Source of the DNA: Streptococcus pneumoniae
GTDB taxonomy: Bacteria; Bacillota; Bacilli; Lactobacillales; Streptococcaceae
DNA length: 64,000 bases
Direction: 5' to 3'
Assembly: GCF_001096185.1 (NCBI RefSeq)
Contig: NZ_CRPU01000008.1
Coordinates: 36,118-100,117 of the forward strand
Positions 23,586 through 33,140 of this stretch are shown here, piece after piece. The notes below the pieces were generated by a model. That model saw nothing but the letters and a program-made list of their open reading frames with translations, did not search any database and was not told the origin of the DNA. The position numbers were made by a program, and so were the translations under genes. Position 1 is the first letter of the stretch. Each line of letters starts with the position of its first letter.

Positions 23586-25787
23586 TTACTCCTTAAATGA
23601 TTGTATGATACTCTCTCCTTCTTTACGGAACAAACTGAAGTAAAGAAGCATTATCTGAAAAGCAAATGTAGCTAGTGTCATGACTATTCCCAACTTAGAA
23701 CCCACCAAGATAGAAACGATTAGTTCCATCACAGAAAAACTAATAATGAGAGAAACCACACCAATATATCTTTTCCATGGTGAGAATCCCATAAAGTATT
23801 GAACATACAATTTTTCTTCAAATAACAAGCGGTACATTAAGACAAAACTCCAGAAAATAGCCATCATCGTAATGATGATAATCGCTATAATCGTGCCGAA
23901 AAGATAAAATGTATAACTCAGATCTTTTTGAAGACCATTGATAAAGTTCTTGACAGTTGTAAAACTCAACCGATTATCCGTTAAATCTGGAAATTCTGTT
24001 TCTAAAACGGACACTACCTGTTCCATTGTTTCCCTATCACGAATCTTCAAAAGACCATTATAGCCGTTGACAACTAAGTTTGCCGACTCCATGAAATATA
24101 GATTCTCTGGTGTTGAGACAAAAATAACTGGATTCTCACTAGTTGTACCATAAGAAATGGAATCTGACCAAGTAAATATTGGTCGAGACGGTTGGTAAAC
24201 CTTGAACATAAATTTCGGATTTTCTGTGAAATTAGTTTGTAAATCTCCCGGTTTTACAGTGACACTTTCCTGTAAATAAGCCTTCATCGCCTCAAGTTCT
24301 TCTGTATTGAGCGTGTTAGGTAGAAGATAAAGTCGAGTACCATTCCTCATCTCTAGCAACTCCTCATCACTTAGGGGAATACCTAACTCTTGCAGGTAAT
24401 TATAGGAGAATTTCAAATACCAAAATGGTTTTTTAGGGACATGTTGGTATGTCCCATAGACTGCATCAAGGTACTCCTGATTAAGAAATTTTCCTTGGGC
24501 AATATAGACACCTGGAAGCTCAGATATACGCTGGTAAAAGCTATACATACTACGCTCAAGGGAATTTGTAGTTCCTGCATATGTACCTACATCATCTCCC
24601 TCAACAAAGCTGGAGATAACGTACATATCTTCAACATTTTTCCACTCCCTAGATACTTTCATATTATCAATAAACTGATTCGTTGGAGCATCTAAAGAGT
24701 AACTGACTGCGATTAACAAACCAGCTACCAAGGTATAGAATAACAAGCAGGTTACCATTAAAGGCTTCATTGGTAATCGTTTATGAATTGCGGCTAATGG
24801 AGAAACCGAATAAACAATAATCGTTGGAATAATGAATATCAATAGTAGCAACAAGACTGAGAGGCTGACTCCAGCAAAAACTAGAATAAACGATGATAAA
24901 CCAAAACTAGACCAGCCTGACAACAACCAACTACATAAAGAGATAATTGGAATAATGTAGATTGAAAATAGTAGAGAATTTTTGAAAAAAGCAGACCATA
25001 ATTCTTTTCTATCCCATCCTAAAAGAATCAATGTTCCGAAATGTTTAAAGGATTGAAGAACACAGATTAAGAATAGAATCAGTAAAATGAAGGCATTTAC
25101 TAAGATGCTGATAGCAAGTATTATTCCCCAAATTCCCTGATCAGTACTACTTCCAAAACTTTCTTTTGTCAAATCCTCAACAGAAATACCTGACATCTTT
25201 GAAAGATGCAACAGAAAGTTATCTCTTGAGACAGCATCGTGGAGACCATTGATATGGTATATCCCATTGATCGTATTAGTGTTTTGAAAAGTATAATCTA
25301 ATCGTTCAATGACTACAGGTGTGCTAAATAATAAATCTGGAAGCTCGTAAAGCATATTATTTGAGCCTTTGTCAAGTCCAATAGTCATACTATTATCACT
25401 ATGAGATAATAAATCTGCAAATTGTTGTTGTGAGACTACTATTTTACCCGTACTTTCAAAATCTGAAAAACCAGCAGAGCTGCCAAGGATGTCTATATAA
25501 ATCCTATTTAGACCTTCTCCTGTATCACTACTTTCAGAACGTTTTGTCCATATGGACAAGTCACTCTGTTCTAAAAAATAATTAAATACATCTTGTGATT
25601 GCTCTTCTGTTAACTTCTGAAGATAAACTGTTACGGTCCCGGAATGATGATTATAACTCTTCCATGACTGTTGATACTGTAAACCTGTTAAAAAAATTGC
25701 CACCAGAGCAAGTAAGACACTCTGGATGGCAATCAAAAACAGGATTAAGTATCTCATTTTACCTAATAATATGTTTTTGTATGTCAT
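23586..25787 (-). CDS. DUF1430-type bacteriocin-associated permease
   Basis: A 733-aa membrane protein with an N-terminal helix, an extracytoplasmic domain, a helical block near residues 215-380, a second large extracytoplasmic domain and C-terminal helices. This is the general plan of the Lcn972-associated permeases. Its ATG overlaps the bacteriocin stop (ATGA), so translation is coupled. Likely role is secretion of, or self-protection from, the upstream peptide. Confidence 0.8.
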   Translation of the reverse strand: MTYKNILLGKMRYLILFLIAIQSVLLALVAIFLTGLQYQQSWKSYNHHSGTVTVYLQKLTEEQSQDVFNYFLEQSDLSIWTKRSESSDTGEGLNRIYIDILGSSAGFSDFESTGKIVVSQQQFADLLSHSDNSMTIGLDKGSNNMLYELPDLLFSTPVVIERLDYTFQNTNTINGIYHINGLHDAVSRDNFLLHLSKMSGISVEDLTKESFGSSTDQGIWGIILAISILVNAFILLILFLICVLQSFKHFGTLILLGWDRKELWSAFFKNSLLFSIYIIPIISLCSWLLSGWSSFGLSSFILVFAGVSLSVLLLLLIFIIPTIIVYSVSPLAAIHKRLPMKPLMVTCLLFYTLVAGLLIAVSYSLDAPTNQFIDNMKVSREWKNVEDMYVISSFVEGDDVGTYAGTTNSLERSMYSFYQRISELPGVYIAQGKFLNQEYLDAVYGTYQHVPKKPFWYLKFSYNYLQELGIPLSDEELLEMRNGTRLYLLPNTLNTEELEAMKAYLQESVTVKPGDLQTNFTENPKFMFKVYQPSRPIFTWSDSISYGTTSENPVIFVSTPENLYFMESANLVVNGYNGLLKIRDRETMEQVVSVLETEFPDLTDNRLSFTTVKNFINGLQKDLSYTFYLFGTIIAIIIITMMAIFWSFVLMYRLLFEEKLYVQYFMGFSPWKRYIGVVSLIISFSVMELIVSILVGSKLGIVMTLATFAFQIMLLYFSLFRKEGESIIQSFKE

Positions 25788-26086
25788 AAGTACTTACCTA
25801 CAATTCCAGTAACATTCAGCTGTACAGTTCCAATGAATTTAGAAACATGTGCTTCTACTCCAGGTGATTGCCAGCCTGAGAATGCCCCGTTAGCAGTTGC
25901 TGAGTGTTCGTAAACACCAGACTGAACATTTGAATAGCTCCAAAGACCAGCAGTACGACCATAATTCCAATAAACTGCAGTACTTTTATACCAAACTGTT
26001 GCAGCTGAAACAATCGAACCACCTGCACCAGCTAAAGTCAGTGTAAGTAAAGATGTTGTAATTATTTTTTTTATGCTTTTCTTCAT
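25784..26086 (-). CDS. Lactococcin 972 family bacteriocin (first cassette)
   Basis: A 100-aa peptide with a Lys-rich signal sequence (MKKSIKKIITTSLLTLTL) ending near SAA-TVW. The mature part is rich in Trp, Tyr, Ser and Gly (YWNYGRTAGLWSYSNV, EHSATANGAFSGWQSPG) and has no cysteine, as in Lcn972 relatives. GTGAGGG lies ahead of the ATG. The coding sequence ends inside the permease start codon. It is only distantly similar to the 98-aa bacteriocin of the other cassette. Confidence 0.75.
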   Translation of the reverse strand: MKKSIKKIITTSLLTLTLAGAGGSIVSAATVWYKSTAVYWNYGRTAGLWSYSNVQSGVYEHSATANGAFSGWQSPGVEAHVSKFIGTVQLNVTGIVGKYL

Positions 26087-26250
26087 TGTAAAGCCCTCAC
26101 TTCTTTCACTTAAAATCTAACAATAACAATGACTGCCTTTAGAAGTATCAACAAATCAAACCCTAGAACATTCGAATCACTTCTTTCTAATTAAAAGTTA
26201 GATAAAACAGAAATACTATATAGTTAATAGTATTTTCATCATTTAATCAA

Positions 26251-26424
26251 CTAATCAGCCTTCCCAACATCAGGACCATTGGACTTCTTTTGTGATTGCA
26301 CTTGAATCTCCAATTGTTTATTCTTCTGAATAACTGTTGGTAAGGAATTGTGTTACTAAACGTAAAAACACCTAGTAATGCTAATATAGCTAATTTTTGA
26401 ATTCCACGTTTTTTTCTTATACAA
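26251..26424 (-). pseudogene. phrA: Damaged phrA-like signalling peptide gene
   Basis: Minus-strand remnant divergent from tprA. From a TTG with AAAGGGG upstream, MYKKK is followed after a seven-A run by RGIQKLAILALLGVFTFSNTIP only if one A is dropped, a typical Phr leader. The frame must shift back for LPTVIQKNKQLEIQVQSQ, which ends in SNGPDVGKAD-stop. The pneumococcal PhrA signal ends in LDVGKAD; here Leu is Pro. So the C-terminus is recognisable but the leader frame is broken twice, unless sequencing errors or slippage explain it. An extended -10 (TGTTAGAAT) lies upstream at 26453-26461. Confidence 0.65.
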
Positions 26425-26612
26425 TGAAACCCCTTTCTGTTTCCTTGTTTTTATTCTAACATATATATTTTATTTGTTCAAATGTTTTTATTATATTTTG
26501 AACTTTTTTTAAAAATTATTGCCAAAAAGAATTTTTTTATTCCTTTAACTTGCTATTTTGAACTAAAAATTTTATAATGAAATTAAGCAAATAGGAAGGT
26601 TTATTATCTTTA

Positions 26613-27476
26613 ATGAATACACTCGCAGAGAAATTCAGAGTAAAGAGAAAAGAGTTAGGTCTCTCCCAACAAACTCTTGCAGAAGGAATTTGTGAACAAA
26701 GCCAGATTAGTAAAATTGAGAGAGGGCATTTCATTCCCTCCGCAGACCTTTTGTTCAAACTCTCACAACGACTTGAAGTACCATTAGATTACTTTTTCAA
26801 TGAACAAATTGAAATTAAATCTAACCTCTCTAATTTCAAGCAATTGTCTGCTCGACTATTAGATGACAGAAATTATGATAATTTGGAATATATTTATAGA
26901 ATTGAGATTGAACGAAGTACTTTTCTAACACTAGAAGACCGAACTTACCTTGAATGGATTAAAGCTATTATTGACTTCTATCAATATGACAGTAAGTGTG
27001 AGGCTATTTCTTCATTGGAAAATATATTATTAAAAGTCTCTTCAAATACTCTGATTTATTTAAAGGCGTTGAATACTCTATCTAATTTCTATTCCTTAGT
27101 GGGTCGTGAACAAGAATATGAGGCAAACTACTCTCATTTGATGGAGTTATATCAGACAAAAAATTTTGAGCATCAAGAGTTTTTATTTGGCTACATCAGA
27201 GTTCGTTACAACTACGCTCACTACCTAGTATCAAAGGAAAAATATAATGAAGCCATCCAAGAAGCTCTTGAGACGATTGAACTCTGTAAACAAAGACAGA
27301 CAAGCTATCAACTGGCTCCTCTACTTATTCTTGTAGGAAATGCTGGAGCCAAATTTCTAGACAAAGAACAAGTCAAAAATTATTATATAGAAGCAAAAGA
27401 GTTATGCAAGATTTATAACAATCCTTTAATGTTGATGAAGATAGAAAATTATTTGAAGGAATTAGATACTGTTTAG
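26613..27476 (+). CDS. tprA: TprA-type (PlcR-like) quorum-sensing regulator
   Basis: A 287-aa cytoplasmic regulator: an XRE-type helix-turn-helix at residues 5-60 (LSQQTLAEGICEQSQISKIE), then helical TPR-like repeats to the end that would bind an imported Phr peptide. In pneumococcus TprA represses phrA and a neighbouring lantibiotic cluster until PhrA binds. Here the divergent phrA is damaged and the neighbouring cargo is lactococcin-972-type genes. A promoter TTGCTA-17 nt-TATAAT precedes it. The gap of about 500 bp to the bacteriocin holds only phrA and AT-rich DNA. Confidence 0.85.
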   Translation: MNTLAEKFRVKRKELGLSQQTLAEGICEQSQISKIERGHFIPSADLLFKLSQRLEVPLDYFFNEQIEIKSNLSNFKQLSARLLDDRNYDNLEYIYRIEIERSTFLTLEDRTYLEWIKAIIDFYQYDSKCEAISSLENILLKVSSNTLIYLKALNTLSNFYSLVGREQEYEANYSHLMELYQTKNFEHQEFLFGYIRVRYNYAHYLVSKEKYNEAIQEALETIELCKQRQTSYQLAPLLILVGNAGAKFLDKEQVKNYYIEAKELCKIYNNPLMLMKIENYLKELDTV

Positions 27477-27520
27477 TTAATCTTGACATTATAGTTTTTC
27501 TGAAACGTTAAATAACCTGT

Positions 27521-27557
27521 AAGGCTGATAGTGAAATGAATACTATCAGCCTTATTT
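27521..27557 (+). terminator. Terminator after tprA
   Basis: Perfect 12-bp stem AAGGCTGATAGT/ACTATCAGCCTT with a 9-nt loop; the T tail is weak. Confidence 0.7.
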
Positions 27558-27564
27558 CAAATTT

Positions 27565-27677
27565 ATATTCTTCCAAAATCTCTTCAAACCACGTTAGTTC
27601 TATCTCCAACCTCAAAACAGTGTTTTGAGCAACCTGTGACTAGCTTCCTAGTTTACTCTTTGATTTTTACTGAGTAT
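27565..27677 (-). repeat. BOX element, reverse orientation
   Basis: Contains CTCTTCAAACCACGT, the CCTCAAAACAGTGTTTTGAG module and TTTGATTTTTACTGAGTAT, which are inverted BOX segments. Together with the terminator it fills the 300-bp gap before the next gene. Confidence 0.8.
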
Positions 27678-27781
27678 CAGCCTTTCGTGTTTGTTTAGGG
27701 TCTTAAAGAGACATTTGAGAAGATTGGAAACAGTTCTCTCTTTTATCCGAGTATAATAATTGGTAGGGAGGGAGAGAAAAG

Positions 27782-28402
27782 ATGAAATCAATGAGAATCT
27801 TATTTTTGTTAGCTTTAATTCAAATTAGTTTGAGTAGCTGTTTCCTATGGAAGGAATGCATCTTGTCCTTTAAACAAAGTACAGCTTTTTTCATAGGAAG
27901 TATGGTCTTCGTTTCAGGAATCTGCGCTGGAGTAAATTATCTTTATACCCGTAAGCAAGAAGTTCATAGTGTCCTAGCCAGTAAGCAGTCAGTGAAGCTT
28001 TTTTACAGTATCCTACTCTTAATTAATTTGTTAGGAGCTGTTCTTGTCCTGTCAGATAACTTGTTCATCAAAAATACGCTGCAGCAAGAATTAGTTGACT
28101 TTTTATTGCCATCCTTTTTCTTTTTATTTGGGCTAGATTTGTTGATTTTTTTACCCTTGAAAAAATACATGCGCGATTTGCTTGCTATGCTAGACAGAAA
28201 AAAGACAGTTTTGGTGACTGTTTTAGCAACACTTCTCTTCTTAAGAAATCCAATGACCATTGTCTCTCTTCTGATTTATATTGGACTGGGTTTGTTTTTT
28301 GCAGCCTATCTTGTCCCAAATTCGGTTAAGAAGGAAGTTTCCTTTTATGGTCATATTTTCCGAGATCTTGTATTGGTCATTGCTACGCTCATTTTCTTTT
28401 AG
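27782..28402 (+). CDS. Hypothetical multi-pass membrane protein
   Basis: A 206-aa protein with about six hydrophobic helices and short charged loops (KYMRDLLAMLDRKK). I do not recognise a family. GGGAGGGAGAG lies just before the ATG, and a later in-frame ATG nine bases on is also possible. It stands 85 bp before tsaE, which has its own promoter. An apparent lipobox-like LSSC near residue 19 sits in the first helix and may be fortuitous. Confidence 0.7.
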   Translation: MKSMRILFLLALIQISLSSCFLWKECILSFKQSTAFFIGSMVFVSGICAGVNYLYTRKQEVHSVLASKQSVKLFYSILLLINLLGAVLVLSDNLFIKNTLQQELVDFLLPSFFFLFGLDLLIFLPLKKYMRDLLAMLDRKKTVLVTVLATLLFLRNPMTIVSLLIYIGLGLFFAAYLVPNSVKKEVSFYGHIFRDLVLVIATLIFF

Positions 28403-28471
28403 AGAAAGTCTGTTTTTATGGATGTTATGATGGTAAGTTTAGCAGGAAAATAGACACAAAAGAAAAGTTTT

Positions 28472-28480
28472 TGGTATAAT
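28472..28480 (+). promoter_or_regulatory. Extended -10 promoter of tsaE, probable leaderless start
   Basis: TGGTATAAT ends 6 nt before the tsaE ATG; the predicted start site is the A of the ATG. Confidence 0.6.
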
Positions 28481-28486
28481 AAGGAT

Positions 28487-28930
28487 ATGTACACAAAAAA
28501 TGAAGAAGAGCTACAAGTCTTAGGGGAGCGTTTGGGTCATCTATTAGAAAAGAATGATGTTTTAATCTTAACTGGAGAACTGGGCGCAGGTAAAACGACC
28601 TTTACTAAAGGACTTGCAAAAGGATTGCAGATTTCTCAAATGATTAAAAGTCCAACCTATACTATCGTAAGAGAGTATGAAGGCAGACTGCCACTTTATC
28701 ACCTAGATGTTTATCGTATTGAAGGAGATGCGGATTCTATCGACTTGGATGAGTTTCTCTTTGGTGGAGGCGCGACTGTTATTGAGTGGGGAAATCTCTT
28801 AGGAGATGCCTTGCCAGATACTTATTTAGAGTTGGAAATTCTAAAAGAAGAAGACGGTCGCAGATTACATTTCCAAGCAAAGGGGTTGCGTGCTGAGAAA
28901 TTGTTAGAGGAGCTTCAACATGGAGTATGA
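28487..28930 (+). CDS. tsaE: tRNA threonylcarbamoyladenosine biosynthesis ATPase TsaE
   Basis: A 147-aa P-loop protein needed with TsaB and TsaD to make t6A37 in ANN-decoding tRNAs. Walker A TGELGAGKTTFTKGLAKG lies near residues 33-50; the family motifs SPTYTIVREYEG, LYHLDVYRI and VIEWGNLL follow in order. It overlaps the acetyltransferase gene by 11 bp, and that gene is followed 7 bp later by the LCP gene, so the three form an operon. Confidence 0.95.
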   Translation: MYTKNEEELQVLGERLGHLLEKNDVLILTGELGAGKTTFTKGLAKGLQISQMIKSPTYTIVREYEGRLPLYHLDVYRIEGDADSIDLDEFLFGGGATVIEWGNLLGDALPDTYLELEILKEEDGRRLHFQAKGLRAEKLLEELQHGV

Positions 28931-29438
28931 ATTGCTCATTAGAGAAGCAGAGCCTAAAGATGCAGCTGAATTAGTGGCCTTTTTAAATCGTGTGAGTTTG
29001 GAGACAGATTTTACCAGCTTAGACGGAGATGGTATTCTCTTGACCAGTGAGGAGATGGAAATATTCCTCAACAAGCAAGCTAGTTCGGATAATCAGATAA
29101 CCTTACTTGCATTCTTAAATGATAAAATTGCTGGCCTTGTAAATATTACAGCTGACCAGCGCAAGAGAGTCCGTCATATTGGAGATCTCTTTATTGTGAT
29201 TGGAAAAAGATATTGGAATAATGGATTGGGAAGTTTGTTGCTAGAAGAAGCGATAGAGTGGGCACAAGCAAGTGGCATTCTTCGTAGACTGCAACTGACT
29301 GTCCAAACTCGTAATCAAGCTGCAGTTCATCTTTATCAAAAGCATGGCTTTGTCATTGAAGGTCGCCAAGAGCGTGGAGCATATATAGAAGAAGGGAAAT
29401 TTATCGATGTTTACTTGATGGGTAAACTGATCGATTAG
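28920..29438 (+). CDS. GNAT-family N-acetyltransferase
   Basis: A 172-aa acetyltransferase. The acetyl-CoA binding loop is in GKRYWNNGLGSLLLEEA, followed by LQLTVQTRNQAAVHLYQKHG and the C-terminal EGRQERGAYIEEGKFIDVYLM typical of the RimJ/L-like branch. The acceptor substrate is unknown; it is not clearly RimI although it lies next to tsaE. Confidence 0.85.
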   Translation: MEYELLIREAEPKDAAELVAFLNRVSLETDFTSLDGDGILLTSEEMEIFLNKQASSDNQITLLAFLNDKIAGLVNITADQRKRVRHIGDLFIVIGKRYWNNGLGSLLLEEAIEWAQASGILRRLQLTVQTRNQAAVHLYQKHGFVIEGRQERGAYIEEGKFIDVYLMGKLID

Positions 29439-29445
29439 TAGAAAT

Positions 29446-30462
29446 ATGGTTAAAAAAATTATTGGAATGGTATTAGCTTTTCTAGCTGTGACAGTTTTGG
29501 GTGTTGGTGTTTTTGCTTATACTATTTATCAGCAAGGTACAGAGACTTTGGCAAAAACCTATAAAAAAATAGGGGAAGAAACCAAGGTTATTGAAGCAAC
29601 AGAACCTTTGACCATTCTGTTAATGGGGGTTGATACTGGGAATGTTGAACGAACTGAAACTTGGGTCGGTAGAAGTGATAGCATGATTTTGATGACAGTG
29701 AATCCTAAAACTAAAAAAACAACAATGATGAGTTTAGAGCGGGATATTCTGACGCGCATTGAATCAGGGAACGGTCAAGCTCATGAAGCAAAACTGAATT
29801 CAGCATATGCAGATGGTGGAGCAGAGCTTGCTATAGAAACCATTCAAAAAATGATGAATATCCATATTGATCGCTATGTGATGGTCAATATGAAAGGGTT
29901 GCAAAAACTAGTGGATGCAGTAGGTGGTATTACAGTCAATAATACCCTAGGTTTCCCAATTTCTATCAGTGACCAAGAAGAATTTAATACCATTTCTATC
30001 GGTGTTGGGGAGCAACACATTGGGGGAGAAGAAGCTCTAGTCTATGCACGAATGCGTTACCAAGATCCTGAGGGAGATTATGGTCGTCAAAAACGTCAAC
30101 GTGAAGTTATTCAAAAAGTCATGGAAAAAGCTCTCAGTTTAAATAGCGTTGGTCATTATCAAGAGATTCTAAAAGCTTTGAGTGACAATATGCAGACCAA
30201 TATTGATTTGTCTGCAAAAAGTATCCCTAACTTGCTAGGCTATAAAGATTCATTTAAAACCATTGAAACTCAGCAGTTGCAGGGTGAAGGAGAGATGCTT
30301 CAAGGTGTTTCTTACCAGATTGTTTCGAGAGCCCATATGTTGGAAATGCAAAATCTACTCCGACGTTCTTTGGGGCAAGAAGAAGTCACTCAGCTTGAAA
30401 CCAATGCGGTCTTATTTGAAGATTTATTTGGCAGAGCACCTGTTGGTGATGAAGATAATTAA
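29446..30462 (+). CDS. lytR: LytR-CpsA-Psr (LCP) family cell-wall polymer ligase
   Basis: A 338-aa membrane-anchored protein with one N-terminal helix (residues 5-27) and an extracellular LCP domain. Conserved elements include LLMGVDTGN near residue 60, GRSDSMILMTVNPKTKKT with the key Arg and Asp, LERDIL, KLNSAYADGG and YARMRYQDPEGDYGRQKRQ. LCP enzymes attach teichoic acids or capsule to peptidoglycan. The symbol follows pneumococcal usage for this position. The terminator and com-box after it separate it from cinA. Confidence 0.88.
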   Translation: MVKKIIGMVLAFLAVTVLGVGVFAYTIYQQGTETLAKTYKKIGEETKVIEATEPLTILLMGVDTGNVERTETWVGRSDSMILMTVNPKTKKTTMMSLERDILTRIESGNGQAHEAKLNSAYADGGAELAIETIQKMMNIHIDRYVMVNMKGLQKLVDAVGGITVNNTLGFPISISDQEEFNTISIGVGEQHIGGEEALVYARMRYQDPEGDYGRQKRQREVIQKVMEKALSLNSVGHYQEILKALSDNMQTNIDLSAKSIPNLLGYKDSFKTIETQQLQGEGEMLQGVSYQIVSRAHMLEMQNLLRRSLGQEEVTQLETNAVLFEDLFGRAPVGDEDN

Positions 30463-30486
30463 CTTTCTTGATACAAATAAAAAATC

Positions 30487-30514
30487 AATCGTAGGAAAAT
30501 TCCTGCGATTTTTT
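30487..30514 (+). terminator. Terminator after the LCP gene
   Basis: Stem AATCGTAGGA/TCCTGCGATT with an AAAT loop and TTTT tail, ending 9 nt before the com-box. Confidence 0.85.
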
Positions 30515-30523
30515 CAAAAAAAA

Positions 30524-30531
30524 TACGAATA
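30524..30531 (+). promoter_or_regulatory. Com-box (ComX/SigX promoter) of cinA-recA-dinF
   Basis: TACGAATA, the late-competence promoter sequence, 17 nt before the cinA ATG. It matches the known competence induction of the cinA-recA-dinF-lytA operon in pneumococcus. Confidence 0.9.
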
Positions 30532-30548
30532 GATAGGTAGGAGGAAAC

Positions 30549-31805
30549 ATGAAAGCAGAAATCATTGCTGTTGGAACAGAGATTTTGACAGGACAGATTG
30601 TCAATACCAATGCTCAATTTTTATCAGAAAAACTAGCAGAAATTGGGGTAGATGTATATTTTCAGACGGCTGTAGGAGACAACGAAGCCCGTCTCTTGTC
30701 TTTACTTGAGATTGCCAGTCAACGTAGCAGTCTGGTGATTTTGACAGGTGGTTTGGGGCCAACTGAGGACGACCTAACTAAACAAACTCTGGCTAAATTT
30801 TTAGGGAAAGAATTAGTCTTTGATCCTCAGGCCCAGGAGAAGTTGGATGTCTTTTTTGCCCAGAGACCAGACTATGCCCGAACACCGAATAACGAAAGAC
30901 AAGCTCAACTTGTAGAAGGGGCGACTCCACTACCGAATGAAACAGGACTGGCTGTGGGAGGAATATTGGAAGTCGATGGAGTGACCTACGTTGTCCTTCC
31001 AGGTCCACCAAGTGAATTGAAACCTATGGTCTTAAACCAACTTCTACCCAAGTTAATGACAGGGAGCAAGCTATATTCCCGAGTACTTCGTTTCTTTGGA
31101 ATTGGCGAAAGTCAGCTGGTTACGATTTTGGCTGATTTGATTGATAATCAAACAGATCCGACCTTGGCACCTTATGCCAAGACAGGAGAAGTTACTCTAC
31201 GTCTGTCAACAAAGGTTAGCAGTCAAGAAGAGGCGAATCAAGCGCTGGATATTTTGGAACATCAAATCTTGAATCGCCAGACCTTTGAAGGACTTTCTTT
31301 ACGAGACCTTTGTTATGGTTATGGGGAAGAGACTAGTTTAGCCAGCATTGTGGTAGAAGAACTGAAAAGGCAAGGGAAAACCATCACTGCAGCTGAGAGT
31401 TTGACGGCAGGTCTTTTCCAAGCTACCGTGGCGAATTTTTCTGGAGTTTCAAGTATATTTAAGGGTGGTTTTGTGACCTATAGCTTGGAGGAAAAATCAA
31501 GGATGTTGGATATTCCTGCCAAGAATTTGGAAGAACAGGGTGTGGTGTCTGAATTTACAGCTCAGAAGATGGCTGAGCAGGCACGAAGCAAGACCCAGTC
31601 TGATTTTGGCATTAGTTTGACTGGAGTGGCAGGACCAGATAGCCTAGAAGGACACCCAGTTGGGACAGTCTTCATAGGCTTGGCGCAAGAGCAAGGAACT
31701 GAGGTTATCAAGGTTAATATTGGAGGCAGAAGCCGAGCAGATGTACGTCACATTGCGGTTATGCATGCCTTTAACCTAGTTCGCAAGGCTTTATTAAGTG
31801 ACTAA
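30549..31805 (+). CDS. cinA: Competence-damage inducible protein CinA
   Basis: A 418-aa protein with an N-terminal MoaB/MogA-like domain ([31 protein letters not shown]) and a C-terminal nicotinamide-nucleotide amidase domain ([30 protein letters not shown]). It links competence to recA; in pneumococcus it brings RecA to the membrane. GGAGG precedes the ATG and the com-box lies directly upstream. recA follows after 54 bp. Confidence 0.96.
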   Translation: MKAEIIAVGTEILTGQIVNTNAQFLSEKLAEIGVDVYFQTAVGDNEARLLSLLEIASQRSSLVILTGGLGPTEDDLTKQTLAKFLGKELVFDPQAQEKLDVFFAQRPDYARTPNNERQAQLVEGATPLPNETGLAVGGILEVDGVTYVVLPGPPSELKPMVLNQLLPKLMTGSKLYSRVLRFFGIGESQLVTILADLIDNQTDPTLAPYAKTGEVTLRLSTKVSSQEEANQALDILEHQILNRQTFEGLSLRDLCYGYGEETSLASIVVEELKRQGKTITAAESLTAGLFQATVANFSGVSSIFKGGFVTYSLEEKSRMLDIPAKNLEEQGVVSEFTAQKMAEQARSKTQSDFGISLTGVAGPDSLEGHPVGTVFIGLAQEQGTEVIKVNIGGRSRADVRHIAVMHAFNLVRKALLSD

Positions 31806-31859
31806 CTTTTGATATAATAGTAGATAGGTCTGAGGATCATTAGAATGTAGGAGAATAGA

Positions 31860-33026
31860 ATGGCGAAAAAACCAAAAAAATTAGAAGAAATTTCAAAAAA
31901 ATTTGGGGCAGAACGTGAAAAGGCCTTGAATGACGCTCTTAAATTGATTGAGAAAGACTTTGGTAAAGGATCAATCATGCGTTTGGGTGAACGTGCGGAG
32001 CAAAAGGTGCAAGTGATGAGCTCAGGTTCTTTAGCTCTTGACATTGCCCTTGGCTCAGGTGGTTATCCTAAGGGACGTATCATCGAAATCTATGGCCCAG
32101 AGTCATCTGGTAAGACAACGGTTGCCCTTCATGCAGTTGCACAAGCGCAAAAAGAAGGTGGGATTGCTGCCTTTATCGATGCGGAACATGCCCTTGATCC
32201 AGCTTATGCTGCGGCCCTTGGTGTTAACATTGACGAATTGCTCTTATCACAACCAGACTCAGGAGAGCAAGGTCTTGAGATTGCAGGAAAATTGATTGAC
32301 TCAGGTGCTGTGGATCTTGTCGTAGTCGACTCAGTTGCTGCCCTTGTACCTCGTGCGGAAATTGATGGAGATATCGGAGATAGCCACGTTGGTTTGCAAG
32401 CTCGTATGATGAGCCAGGCCATGCGTAAATTGGGTGCTTCTATCAATAAAACCAAAACAATTGCCATCTTCATCAACCAATTGCGTGAAAAAGTTGGGGT
32501 CATGTTTGGAAATCCAGAAACAACTCCTGGTGGACGTGCTCTGAAATTCTACGCCTCAGTGCGTTTGGATGTTCGTGGTAATACACAAATTAAGGGAACT
32601 GGTGACCAAAAAGAAACCAATGTTGGTAAAGAAACTAAGATTAAGGTTGTAAAAAATAAGGTAGCTCCACCGTTTAAGGAAGCCGTAGTTGAAATTATGT
32701 ACGGAGAAGGAATTTCTAAGACTGGTGAGCTTTTGAAGATTGCAAGCGATTTGGATATTATCAAAAAAGCAGGGGCTTGGTATTCTTACAAAGATGAAAA
32801 AATTGGGCAAGGTTCTGAGAATGCTAAGAAATACTTGGCAGAGCACCCAGAAATCTTTGATGAAATTGATAAGCAAGTCCGTTCTAAATTTGGTTTGATT
32901 GACGGAGAAGAAGCTTCAGAACAAGATACTGAAAACAAAAAAGATGAAGCAGTTCAAGCAGATTCTGTGAATGAAGAAGTTACACTTGACCTAGGCGATG
33001 AACTTGAAATCGAAATTGAAGAATAA
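31860..33026 (+). CDS. recA: Recombinase RecA
   Basis: A 388-aa ATPase that drives strand exchange in transformation and repair and activates SOS-like cleavage. Walker [10 protein letters not shown] lies near residue 80, the DNA-binding loop 2 region is [13 protein letters not shown], and the C-terminus is acidic. It has its own ribosome site (TAGGAG) after cinA and so can be expressed from the com-box promoter or a nearby TATAAT at 31813. Confidence 0.99.
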   Translation: MAKKPKKLEEISKKFGAEREKALNDALKLIEKDFGKGSIMRLGERAEQKVQVMSSGSLALDIALGSGGYPKGRIIEIYGPESSGKTTVALHAVAQAQKEGGIAAFIDAEHALDPAYAAALGVNIDELLLSQPDSGEQGLEIAGKLIDSGAVDLVVVDSVAALVPRAEIDGDIGDSHVGLQARMMSQAMRKLGASINKTKTIAIFINQLREKVGVMFGNPETTPGGRALKFYASVRLDVRGNTQIKGTGDQKETNVGKETKIKVVKNKVAPPFKEAVVEIMYGEGISKTGELLKIASDLDIIKKAGAWYSYKDEKIGQGSENAKKYLAEHPEIFDEIDKQVRSKFGLIDGEEASEQDTENKKDEAVQADSVNEEVTLDLGDELEIEIEE

Positions 33027-33035
33027 GCTGTCAAA

Positions 33036-33064
33036 GTAGTGGAGGAATCCACTGCTTTTTCGAT
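33036..33064 (+). terminator. Terminator after recA
   Basis: Stem AGTGGA/TCCACT with GGAA tetraloop and T tail. Read-through would be needed for the com-operon to reach dinF. Confidence 0.8.
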
Positions 33065-33125
33065 TCTTTGTTCAAGTTTTCAGATTGCCTATAGTTTGCT
33101 GTTTCTTGTCGCTCCTCTAGAAAGC

Positions 33126-33134
33126 TGATATAAT
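33126..33134 (+). promoter_or_regulatory. Extended -10 promoter of dinF, probable leaderless start
   Basis: TGATATAAT ends 6 nt before the dinF ATG with no ribosome binding site between. Confidence 0.6.
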
Positions 33135-33140
33135 AGCTTT

